Assembly (NCBI GenBank): GCA_034522495.1
Contig: JAXHLG010000002.1
Location: 248,001 to 312,000, forward strand
Direction: 5' to 3'
From: JAXHLG01 sp034522495
GTDB taxonomy: Bacteria; Patescibacteriota; Minisyncoccia; Moranbacterales; DUUL01
DNA length: 64,000 bases
The position numbers and the translations under genes were made by a program. The notes under the pieces were generated by a model, which worked only from the letters and a program-made list of their open reading frames with translations, was not told where the DNA came from and searched no databases. This document shows positions 1 through 7,709 of the stretch, in pieces; position 1 is the first letter of the stretch, and every line of letters begins with the position of its first letter.

Positions 1-14
1 ATTTACAACCGGAT

Positions 15-524
15 TCACGCAACATTAGGTTTTTTAAAGAAATCAACCTCTGTTTTTTTAATATATTTATCTATGCCCTTTAATAGTAGAGAGGCTCTTT
101 TTTGGGAAATTTCAGCTGGTTTCTCTTTCCAAACCTTGAATATAATATCTTTGTTTAGTTTCTTTTGAGCTAAATGGCACAGACTTAAAGAGCTTTTAAC
201 ATCTCCCTCTTTTAGATTTAATACATCCAGTAATCTTGAATCTATAATTTTATTCCATTTGTCTTTGGAGAGTTCGCCAGTATTTATTGAGGTTTTATCA
301 ATACAGAGATCTCCATTGTAAAATTTGCACGGAATGCATATGTCATCCCCTTCAATAGTTATTCTTAAATTTACTTGGGGGTCTTCAAGAATTTTATTGC
401 CAACCCGCCAAAAATCATGACCGAAAGCTTCATCTGGAACAAATTCATCATAGCCTGCTCCATGAAGCTTTATGATATCCAAAAAATGATGCGGTTTTAT
501 TAAAATAGTTTCTTGTTTATTCAT
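15..524 (-). CDS. DUF1284-like small Cys protein
   Basis: The 169-residue protein opens with a PHH motif (residues 11-13) and has a DDICxxC segment with cysteines at 63, 66 and 74, plus a fourth at 116. This pattern resembles the DUF1284 family, predicted to bind an Fe-S cluster or metal; its function is not known. The four cysteines could form one metal site, which is inference. The stop lies close to the window edge and the start is an ATG. It reads in the same direction as the PP-loop gene downstream, from which it is separated by about 50 bp containing a small GC-rich inverted repeat (near 537-564). Family assignment is from recalled motif resemblance only. Confidence 0.5.
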   Translation of the reverse strand: MNKQETILIKPHHFLDIIKLHGAGYDEFVPDEAFGHDFWRVGNKILEDPQVNLRITIEGDDICIPCKFYNGDLCIDKTSINTGELSKDKWNKIIDSRLLDVLNLKEGDVKSSLSLCHLAQKKLNKDIIFKVWKEKPAEISQKRASLLLKGIDKYIKKTEVDFFKKPNVA

Positions 525-572
525 TGTTTTGTTAAAGCCGGTCTCTCGCTTTCGGGAAACCGGCTCTGTTAC

Positions 573-1682
573 TTAATTTAAAGTTCTTATATATCGACTC
601 TCCTTGCAAAAATTATCAATCTTTGGTATTAACTCTTGTATATCCAATTCTTCGCATAATTTGTGCACCTCCGATATCGTTAGCTTGATTTTTTCACGAT
701 ATGAATACAATCTTTGAAGAGCGTAATCACGGCTTATAATACGGTGCCTTACCATTGAACTTAACTTATTTTCGAGCTCTGTATGACCAAGCAGACCATA
801 ATAAAAGAGATCTTTAAATGATTCAACTTGGCAATCGAAGTGCCAACTTTTCATAGGTTTTTCCCAGCTCAAGTTCTTTTTGACCTCCTCTTCGTAAAAA
901 AAGGGGTTATTAGGAAAGTAGCGATCAAATGAGAAGTGTTGGATCTGAGAGTAAAATTCGGGCATTGAAGAAAAAATTTCTCCAGAAGGCCAATACTCGT
1001 GATCTTTTTTGATCGTTTCAATATTATCGGAGTGCTGATAACGACTATTTTCATATAAGCAGTTTAGGATGCCATCTCTATAGGAACCTCCGCCTCTTTT
1101 TTCTAATAGAGAGAGTTTGAATGGGTTTTGCTCTAAGTAGGAATTAGCATTTATATATTTACTTATTCCAAATTTTAAACCCTCTTCAAACATTCTACCC
1201 CTTATGCCATATCTACATCCAGCGCAAAGAGCGACTTTTATCATCGCAGCATCAGGCTTATCAAGAAAAGCCTTTAGGTTCTTCTTAAATCGGGGAAGAA
1301 AAATATCATCTCTAACTATTACCAATTCAGTTTTTAGTCTTTCCTGAGCTTTTCTTAGATTGTTCATCGCTACTGGGTGCACCAAGTCTACTTTGTTGTG
1401 ATTGAAGGCCACTACTTTTTCTGAACCAAGTATTTCAACCATCTTCATCCAAGCATAAAGACTATCTTTGCCACCGCTAACAGTTACACCTACCTTTTCT
1501 CCTTTTTCCAAGTTTAAATTTGATGACAAAGCATCAGCTCCTTGAAATGACTTATCTTCATGTTGGTGACAAAAAGAACAAACACGGTATCCATTATTTC
1601 TGTAAATTGAAATTCCACAATAAGTATCGGGAATAACACAGAAATCACAAGCTAAATTAGCAAAATCATGCGTGTAATTCAT
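573..1682 (-). CDS. PP-loop ATPase, N-acetyl-sugar amidotransferase-like
   Basis: A 369-residue protein with an SGGKDS PP-loop (residues 69-74), the ATP-pyrophosphatase signature that adenylates a substrate before amidation or thiolation. An N-terminal Cys cluster (C12, C15, C22, C35, C38) looks like a zinc finger, and a second CxxC lies at 153-156. The N-terminal CxxPDTxxGI stretch and the C-terminal helical part resemble the WbpG/PseA-type N-acetyl sugar amidotransferases used in surface sugar synthesis. No sugar-nucleotide genes lie nearby, so the substrate is open; a tRNA- or nucleotide-modifying PP-loop enzyme is an alternative. The PP-loop call is firm and the amidotransferase call is moderate. 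Confidence 0.6.
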   Translation of the reverse strand: MNYTHDFANLACDFCVIPDTYCGISIYRNNGYRVCSFCHQHEDKSFQGADALSSNLNLEKGEKVGVTVSGGKDSLYAWMKMVEILGSEKVVAFNHNKVDLVHPVAMNNLRKAQERLKTELVIVRDDIFLPRFKKNLKAFLDKPDAAMIKVALCAGCRYGIRGRMFEEGLKFGISKYINANSYLEQNPFKLSLLEKRGGGSYRDGILNCLYENSRYQHSDNIETIKKDHEYWPSGEIFSSMPEFYSQIQHFSFDRYFPNNPFFYEEEVKKNLSWEKPMKSWHFDCQVESFKDLFYYGLLGHTELENKLSSMVRHRIISRDYALQRLYSYREKIKLTISEVHKLCEELDIQELIPKIDNFCKESRYIRTLN

Positions 1683-1848
1683 TTTATAGCTCCTAACTTT
1701 TGAAGGTTCAAGAGTCGACAGTAATTATTTTAAACTAATAATATTATGAGGTCAATCGGTCGTGGTTGGGATATCAATCCTAAATTCAAATCTGGAAGGC
1801 ATCATAATATTTTAATTAAAATAAATAGTGAGACAGGTTGGAGGGTAA

Positions 1849-1925
1849 ATCAAACAAAAACGGTTCTTGTTTCCTTCGCCAGGCGGAGCCGAAATTAGTT
1901 AGAAAGTGTGAAAGTTTAGAAAGTG
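1849..1925. repeat. Dispersed spacer repeat, copy near 1.9 kb
   Basis: The stretch around AAAAACGGTTC followed by GTTAGAAAGTGTGAAAG recurs at 10370-10480, and the GAAAGTTTAGAAAGTG part recurs at 13800-13860. No gene is seen between 1683 and 2221 apart from this repeat, a terminator and a possible promoter for the methylase. Confidence 0.5.
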
Positions 1926-1979
1926 GGAAAAGTCAGATATTGGTTGTTGAATACTATAAAATAATCCACTATGATCAAC

Positions 1980-2015
1980 TAATAAACCCGACAAGCACTG
2001 TTTGTCGGGTTTATT
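1980..2015. terminator. Strong GC-core hairpin upstream of the methylase cluster
   Basis: Two arms of about 15 bp around the core AAACCCGACAA / TTGTCGGGTTT form a near-perfect stem with a 6-7 nt loop and T-rich flanks. It sits in the divergent spacer between the PP-loop gene and the methylase, so it probably blocks read-through from outside into the cluster. Confidence 0.6.
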
Positions 2016-2099
2016 AGCCCTTATTATCAATTTTTTAAACTAAGCTAACCAACTGCTAAATCGTCAAAAAGACTTTCGCCAGAGGGCTTTTTTTGTGCT

Positions 2100-2221
2100 T
2101 TAATTTGATTTTTAGCGGGTTTTATACTAATATTCAGGTAGTTATGTGTTTTTGGGTATGCTTAAAACATTATTTAATTTAAATATGCCCGCTTTGCGGG
2201 GCAAAGAAAGGTGTTTATACT
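2100..2221 (+). promoter_or_regulatory. Leader and putative promoter of the methylase cluster
   Basis: A TATACT -10 box lies at 2123-2128 with a weak TTAATT -35 box 17 bp upstream (2100-2105). Just before the methylase ATG is AAAGAAAGG, a recognisable Shine-Dalgarno-like purine stretch with about 10 bases to the start. Most other genes in the window lack such a site. The promoter boxes are weak matches and are inferred by eye. Confidence 0.35.
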
Positions 2222-3352
2222 ATGAAAAACAGCAATCTTGCAGAAGCAAAAAAGGCAAAAAATGACGAGTTTTATACTCAATACGGCGATATTCAGAAAG
2301 AAATGGAAGCCTACTTGGAATTTAATCCCGATGCATTTCGTGGCAAGGCGGTTTATTGCAACTGCGATGATCCGTATGAGAGCAATTTTTTTCGATATTT
2401 CGTGCTTAATTTCAACAAGCTTGGATTAAAAAAACTCATTACTACCAGCTATAAGCCCTCTCCGGTGGCAAATACCCAGCTAACACTTTTTGGGGATAAC
2501 AAAACGCTTACTCCGAAGAAAGGCCGGCCGAAAATAACCGCCAACAAATTTATTATTAGCGATGTGGGCGACATAAACGGTGACGGCGAATTCAATTTGC
2601 AAGACATTGCCAAGCAATTAAAGGAGAATAAAAACAACGAATGGGCGCCGCTGGAGGGCGATGGCGATTTCCGCAGCGATGAATGCATAGAATTGCTTAA
2701 AAAATCAGACATCGTGGTAACCAATCCGCCGTTTTCGCTGTTTCGGGAATATGTCAAACAACTTTTTGAATATAATAAAAAGTTTGTGATAATTGGAAGC
2801 AAGAATACAATTACCTATAAAGAGATTTTTCCGCTTATCAAAGACAATAAAATGTGGGTCGGCACAACAAGTTTCAATAAAGACATGCTTTTCATAGCCC
2901 CGTCAAACGCCGACCTTAGCAGTAAGCCAAAAACAGCAATTCGAAAAGTGAACGGCATCACATATCTACGTTCGCCATCTGTGTGGTTTACTAACCTGGA
3001 TCATGGTCGTCGCCATCAACCATTGCCCTTGATGACCATGGCGGACAATAAAAAATTCAACAAAAAAGTTCAGAAAAATGAAAATAGTTATCAGAAATAC
3101 GACAACTACAACGCCATTGAAGTTCCATTCACCAATGCCATCCCCAGCGACTACGATGGCGTGATGGGCGTGCCAATTAGTTTTTTGGATAAATATTCGC
3201 CAGAGCAGTTTGATATCATTGGGAGCGATTATGAGATTAAGGAGGGACTCTTGTCAAATTTAATAAACACGGACTGGAAAGGAAAATTTGATAGAGGGTA
3301 TATTAATGGAAAAAGAATATATAGCCGACTTTTTATTAGGCATAAAAGTTGA
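2222..3352 (+). CDS. EcoRI-family adenine-specific DNA methyltransferase
   Basis: A 376-residue protein with the N6-adenine methylase catalytic motif NPPF at 168-171. The surrounding NPPFSLFREYVKQL and FVIIGSKNTITYKEIFP blocks, the N-terminal NDEFYTQ, and the C-terminal RGYINGKRIYSRL tail match the EcoRI modification methylase family. Such enzymes methylate adenine in a specific site and protect host DNA. No EcoRI-like endonuclease gene follows. Instead the next three genes, tightly packed on the same strand, encode an ATPase/TOPRIM protein, a DUF2130 protein and a DUF262-HNH protein, which suggests these supply the cleavage or effector function. It is the first gene of the cluster, with its own leader and ribosome-binding site. 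Confidence 0.88.
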   Translation: MKNSNLAEAKKAKNDEFYTQYGDIQKEMEAYLEFNPDAFRGKAVYCNCDDPYESNFFRYFVLNFNKLGLKKLITTSYKPSPVANTQLTLFGDNKTLTPKKGRPKITANKFIISDVGDINGDGEFNLQDIAKQLKENKNNEWAPLEGDGDFRSDECIELLKKSDIVVTNPPFSLFREYVKQLFEYNKKFVIIGSKNTITYKEIFPLIKDNKMWVGTTSFNKDMLFIAPSNADLSSKPKTAIRKVNGITYLRSPSVWFTNLDHGRRHQPLPLMTMADNKKFNKKVQKNENSYQKYDNYNAIEVPFTNAIPSDYDGVMGVPISFLDKYSPEQFDIIGSDYEIKEGLLSNLINTDWKGKFDRGYINGKRIYSRLFIRHKS

Positions 3353-3357
3353 AAATT

Positions 3358-5172
3358 ATGAAAATTACAAAAGTTACAGTTGAGAATTATAGAGGAATAA
3401 AAGAAAAGCAGGATATACCGCTTGCGAACTTCTCTTCTATTGTTGGAAAAAATGATTCTGGGAAATCTATTATTTTAAATGCTATTGTGAGTTTTTTAGA
3501 TCCCAAGAGCTATCCTATTACGGAGCATGACTTTAATAATTATAATAATCCAATTGTAATTGAGTGCAGTTTTTGCAATGAAAATCTTGAAAAAATGCTA
3601 GAGTTAAAAATTAAAAGTAAAATTAAAAAAGATGATGGTTTGAATGAGTTTTTGGTAGATATTTTGCCTGATGGAGTCTTAACAGTGCAAAAAACAGTTT
3701 CTACTCCAAAAAAAGGTTTTGATGTTGAAAAAATATTAATGAGAGATTTTAAGGATAGTGAATTTTCTTTGCTTTATTCGAAGAGTGATGAGGAACTATC
3801 TAAAATTATAGAGGATAATTCAATTTCAATACCAGTTAGCGGCACTGGAAGAAATTCAAAATTAGAGAAAATAAAACACATAAAAGAATTTTGCAGTAAA
3901 GAGAACAAAGGAATTATCGAAAGATTTATTCCTGATGATTATAAAATCAACTCTCTTTTACCAGGAGTTGAGTTGTTTGTATCAGATTATGGATTAGAGG
4001 CTGATACTAGCTTTAAGACAAATTCTCTTTCGGAAATTAGGGATTATTTTATTGAACAAACATCAGATAGCACAAAAAAACTATCTAGGATTCAAAAAGA
4101 AATAAAAAATGAGATGGCAAGAGAGGCAGAGTCAGTGAAAAATTATATGAGTGATTATGCGGATATAAAAAAAGTTGAGATAAGTCCAAATTTTGATTGG
4201 CCCAAAGCAATACCAAGCGTAGATGTAAGTTTTCAATTAAAAGATGATGCCAAGCCAATTCCAATGACACATAAGGGGGCGGGATGCAGGAGACTTTTTA
4301 TGGTAGCAAGATTTAGATATTTAGCGAAAAAGAAAAATGGAGAAAATATTATATATCTTATTGAGGAGCCGGAAACTTTTTTACATCCTTCTGCTCAGGA
4401 AGATCTACTCAATGCTCTTAAAGACTTATCTGAAGATAACCAAATTATTGTTGCCACACATTCGCCAATTTTCGCTGGAGCGACCAAGCAAGATTCAATT
4501 ATATTGTGCAAAAAAGAAAATCAGTCCACTTACGAATGCTTGAATGAAGAAAATAAGAGCACATTCATTCCTGGTATCGTTTCTGAGTTAGGCATTAAAC
4601 CATCTTTTAATCTCATGGATAGACATGAAAAAATAGTTTTTGTTGAAAGTGGCAATGATGCAAAGTTTTATGATTTGATATGTAAAAAATGTATAGGAAC
4701 AAAACTTTTAAATAATGATAAAATACTCTTGTTGCCTTTTGGCGGAGGGGAGGACATAGATAGTTTTTTAAACATTAATTATTTTGATTCTTCTGATAGA
4801 GATTTATATTTAATAATTGATAGTGATAAACATTTAGGTGATGAGATTGTCAAAAAACAACAGAAAAGAAGTGCTAATTTTAACAGTAAGAAAAAAGGGG
4901 AATCGTATATCCTTAAAAAGAGTTGTATAGAAAACTATTATCATCCTAGGGCATTGGAGAGAATGCATGATTTAGAAGATGGGGTTTTTGATTTTTTTTC
5001 TGAATATGAGGATGTTAAAAAGACTATAAAAAAAATTAAGCAAAATAATAAAATAACTAAGTGCATTAAAGAAAAAAATAATATTGATTTATTTGAATCC
5101 ATGAAAGAAGAAGAATGGAGAGAGGTTGTTGAGCAAGAACTCTTAGATTTTCTAAAATGTATTACGAGCTAA
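3358..5172 (+). CDS. OLD-family ATPase with TOPRIM nuclease domain
   Basis: Starting at the ATG at 3358 (a TTG at 3349 overlaps the methylase stop) gives 604 residues. The N-terminal ABC-type ATPase has Walker A GKNDSGKS at 30-37, the Walker B EEPETF at about 336-341, and a THSP switch at 367-370. A TOPRIM domain follows, with the conserved Glu near 430 and DSD at 488-490. This order is that of OLD nucleases such as P2 Old and GajA of Gabija. The UvrD-like GajB partner is absent. The gene is visibly more A+T-rich and uses more AAA/ATA/TTA codons than its neighbours, which suggests it was inserted into an older methylase/DUF2130/DUF262 set. Confidence 0.82.
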   Translation: MKITKVTVENYRGIKEKQDIPLANFSSIVGKNDSGKSIILNAIVSFLDPKSYPITEHDFNNYNNPIVIECSFCNENLEKMLELKIKSKIKKDDGLNEFLVDILPDGVLTVQKTVSTPKKGFDVEKILMRDFKDSEFSLLYSKSDEELSKIIEDNSISIPVSGTGRNSKLEKIKHIKEFCSKENKGIIERFIPDDYKINSLLPGVELFVSDYGLEADTSFKTNSLSEIRDYFIEQTSDSTKKLSRIQKEIKNEMAREAESVKNYMSDYADIKKVEISPNFDWPKAIPSVDVSFQLKDDAKPIPMTHKGAGCRRLFMVARFRYLAKKKNGENIIYLIEEPETFLHPSAQEDLLNALKDLSEDNQIIVATHSPIFAGATKQDSIILCKKENQSTYECLNEENKSTFIPGIVSELGIKPSFNLMDRHEKIVFVESGNDAKFYDLICKKCIGTKLLNNDKILLLPFGGGEDIDSFLNINYFDSSDRDLYLIIDSDKHLGDEIVKKQQKRSANFNSKKKGESYILKKSCIENYYHPRALERMHDLEDGVFDFFSEYEDVKKTIKKIKQNNKITKCIKEKNNIDLFESMKEEEWREVVEQELLDFLKCITS

Positions 5173-5187
5173 AAAAATTATTAATTT

Positions 5188-6450
5188 ATGAAAAAAGTCA
5201 AAGTATCAATTCAAGATGAAAACACCTTAGTTTTACTGGAGGATGGCTCCAAGGGCGATATAATTGACCTTAAATCCATTCATGAAACCGACATTGATAA
5301 AACAACAATCACAAATGTGGTCAATTCCATAAAACGCGATGCGTTTAATGAGGAGTTGAAAAAAGCAAAGGAGGCTATTGAGCGGGAGAATAAATTGAAG
5401 CTGGAGATTAAGGAAAAAGAATACGCTGATCGCGTGAAGCAAGAATTATCCGAGAAGGAAAAAGAGGTTGCCGCGCTTAATTCAAAACTGGAAAATATTG
5501 CGGAAAAGATTGAATCGGACGCAAAAGTGAAAGCGCTTCAGGAAAAGCAGGAGATTGAAGAAAAGTATAGAGAAAAATTGAATGAAAAAGATGCCGAGAT
5601 CAGCAATGTTAAGCACAAAAAAGAATTGAATGAAGAAAAGCTCAAAGAGCAGTTGAAGTCTAGTGAGACTGCGCTGGTTTCTCTCAAGGAGATGCGGACA
5701 AAAATGAGCACAAAGATGGTAGGAGAATCGCTAGAGACGCATTGCGAGAACGAATTTAATCGTATTCGTTCCTTTGCATTTCCCAACGCAAAATTCGGCA
5801 AAGACAATACTATTTCAAAATCCGGCTCCAAAGGAGATTATATATATCGGGAAATGGACGAGGAGGGGAATGAGCTTCTTTCTATTATGTTTGAAATGAA
5901 AAATGAAGATGATACAACCGCCACCAAGAAAAAGAATAATGATTTTTTCAAGGAGCTGGATAAGGATCGGCGGGAGAAAAAATGCGAATATGCCGTCTTG
6001 GTGAGCTTGCTTGAAAAAGACAATGAATACTATGATGATATTGTGACGGTTTATGATTATGATCTTATGTATGCGATAAGACCTCAGCATTTCATTACTA
6101 TTATCGGTTTTTTGCGCCAAGCAAATATTAAATCCCAACATTTGCGAAAAGAAATTGAAGCGCTTAACAACCAAAATATTGACGTGTCGAATTTTGAAGC
6201 CAATATGAATGAATTCAAGGAGGCATTTTCAAGAAATTATAGTTTGGCATCAAAGCAATTTTCTAAATCCATAGAAGAAATTGACAAGACTATTGATCAT
6301 TTGAATAAAGTGAAGGAAAATTTATTGAAATCTATTAATAATTTACGGTTAGCGAATAATAAGGCAACGGATTTATCAATTAAAAGACTCACTACTAATA
6401 GCCCAAGCGTTGCTATGGAATTTGAAAAATTAAATCATAAGAAAAAGTAA
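5188..6450 (+). CDS. DUF2130 protein: coiled coil plus PD-(D/E)xK-like nuclease
   Basis: A 420-residue protein. Residues about 45-170 are a long charged coiled coil. The domain that follows has GKDNTISKSGSKGDYIYRE (D217) and then FEMK (E236-x-K238), the spacing expected of a PD-(D/E)xK nuclease core, as proposed for DUF2130. A second helical region fills the C-terminus. DUF2130 proteins are often found near restriction genes, but their activity is not established. It lies 15 bp after the OLD-like gene and 1 bp before the DUF262-HNH gene, so it is almost certainly cotranscribed. Confidence 0.75.
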   Translation: MKKVKVSIQDENTLVLLEDGSKGDIIDLKSIHETDIDKTTITNVVNSIKRDAFNEELKKAKEAIERENKLKLEIKEKEYADRVKQELSEKEKEVAALNSKLENIAEKIESDAKVKALQEKQEIEEKYREKLNEKDAEISNVKHKKELNEEKLKEQLKSSETALVSLKEMRTKMSTKMVGESLETHCENEFNRIRSFAFPNAKFGKDNTISKSGSKGDYIYREMDEEGNELLSIMFEMKNEDDTTATKKKNNDFFKELDKDRREKKCEYAVLVSLLEKDNEYYDDIVTVYDYDLMYAIRPQHFITIIGFLRQANIKSQHLRKEIEALNNQNIDVSNFEANMNEFKEAFSRNYSLASKQFSKSIEEIDKTIDHLNKVKENLLKSINNLRLANNKATDLSIKRLTTNSPSVAMEFEKLNHKKK

Positions 6451-6451
6451 T

Positions 6452-7615
6452 ATGAAAACAATTTTAAAAACTGAGATTACAGTTAAAGAAATTTGCGACG
6501 GATTTGTCTATAACGAGCTGGAAGGCAAGGGATTGTTTGGCTTGTCCGGCAAGCTCACCATTCAGCCGGAATATCAGCGAAACTATATTTACGCCGAGCA
6601 GGGAAGAGAAGCCGCTGTCATTCAATCAATACTCAAAGGTTATCCTCTCGGCCTGATTTATTTTAATAAGGTCAACGAAGATAAATTTGAGGTGCTGGAC
6701 GGCCAGCAGCGAATTACCAGTGTTGGTCGCTTTATTAATGAGAAATTCGCTATTAAAGATGAAAACGGTATGGAGCAATATTTCGGGGGCATGGCAAAAG
6801 ACAAACAGGATAAAATTATGGGAACAAAGCTGCTCATTTATGAATGCGAGGGAACAGAAAGCGAGATAAAGGAATGGTTTAAAACAATTAATATTGCCGG
6901 AGTGCCGCTCAATAACCAGGAGCTTTTAAACGCAGTCTATTCCGGGCCATTTGTGACTCTTGCCAAAGAAGAATTCAGCAATAGCCAGAATGCTAATATT
7001 CAGAAATGGAGTGCTTATATAAAAGGCAGTGCTAACCGGCAGGATTTTCTGGAGCGCGCGCTGGATTGGGTTAGTAAGGGCAATATCGGCGATTATATGA
7101 GCCGTCATCGATATGATGAAGATATCACCGAATTAAAAAATTATTTTAATACCGTAATTGACTGGATTTCCAGCGTTTTTGTTGATGTTGAAAGCGAGAT
7201 GCGCGGCCTTGAATGGGGAAGGATGTATGAGGAGTATCACAAAAACGCCTACGACTCCAAGGAGGTGTCAAAGAATGTGCATAAGCTTTATGCGGATCCT
7301 TACATTAAAAATCGAAAGGGCATTTTTGAGTTCATTCTTGGCGGTATGAAAGATACAAAATTACTCGATGTGAGGGTTTTTGATGAAGCAACCAAAAAGG
7401 CGGTTTATGAATCCCAAACCAAACAGGCAAAAGCTAAGAATAAATCAAATTGCCCGCTCTGCGCGATTGGCCATGATGCCAACAAGAATAAAATCTGGAA
7501 TTTTTCCGAAATGGACGCCGATCATGTGGCGGCCTGGAGCAAAGGCGGCAAAAGCGATATCAAAAACTGCCAGATGTTGTGCAAAACACACAACCGGGCA
7601 AAAGGGAATCGATGA
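6452..7615 (+). CDS. DUF262 nucleotide-binding protein with C-terminal HNH nuclease
   Basis: A 387-residue protein. The N-terminal DUF262 domain (ParB/sulfiredoxin-like fold) shows the DGQQR signature at 83-87. The C-terminal HNH domain spans about 334-387 with CPLC (334-337), DADH (H358), N372, C377 and H380, all the metal and catalytic positions in place. DUF262 with HNH is the architecture of GmrSD-type modification-dependent nucleases and related defence proteins, in which the DUF262 part uses NTP. Its start is 1 bp after the DUF2130 stop. Together with the methylase it could form the restriction half of a novel restriction-modification set; whether it cuts modified or unmodified DNA cannot be read from sequence. 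Confidence 0.85.
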   Translation: MKTILKTEITVKEICDGFVYNELEGKGLFGLSGKLTIQPEYQRNYIYAEQGREAAVIQSILKGYPLGLIYFNKVNEDKFEVLDGQQRITSVGRFINEKFAIKDENGMEQYFGGMAKDKQDKIMGTKLLIYECEGTESEIKEWFKTINIAGVPLNNQELLNAVYSGPFVTLAKEEFSNSQNANIQKWSAYIKGSANRQDFLERALDWVSKGNIGDYMSRHRYDEDITELKNYFNTVIDWISSVFVDVESEMRGLEWGRMYEEYHKNAYDSKEVSKNVHKLYADPYIKNRKGIFEFILGGMKDTKLLDVRVFDEATKKAVYESQTKQAKAKNKSNCPLCAIGHDANKNKIWNFSEMDADHVAAWSKGGKSDIKNCQMLCKTHNRAKGNR

Positions 7616-7709
7616 TATCAACCAAAAAAGAAATCAACATTTTATAAGTATTATCAACGGTGATATGAACCTGGATTTACCAAAACTTGAGAAAATTTAA
7701 TTTAATGAC

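Noticed and set aside
3358..5172. Gabija system
   Set aside because: The GajA-like protein is present but there is no UvrD/GajB helicase beside it.
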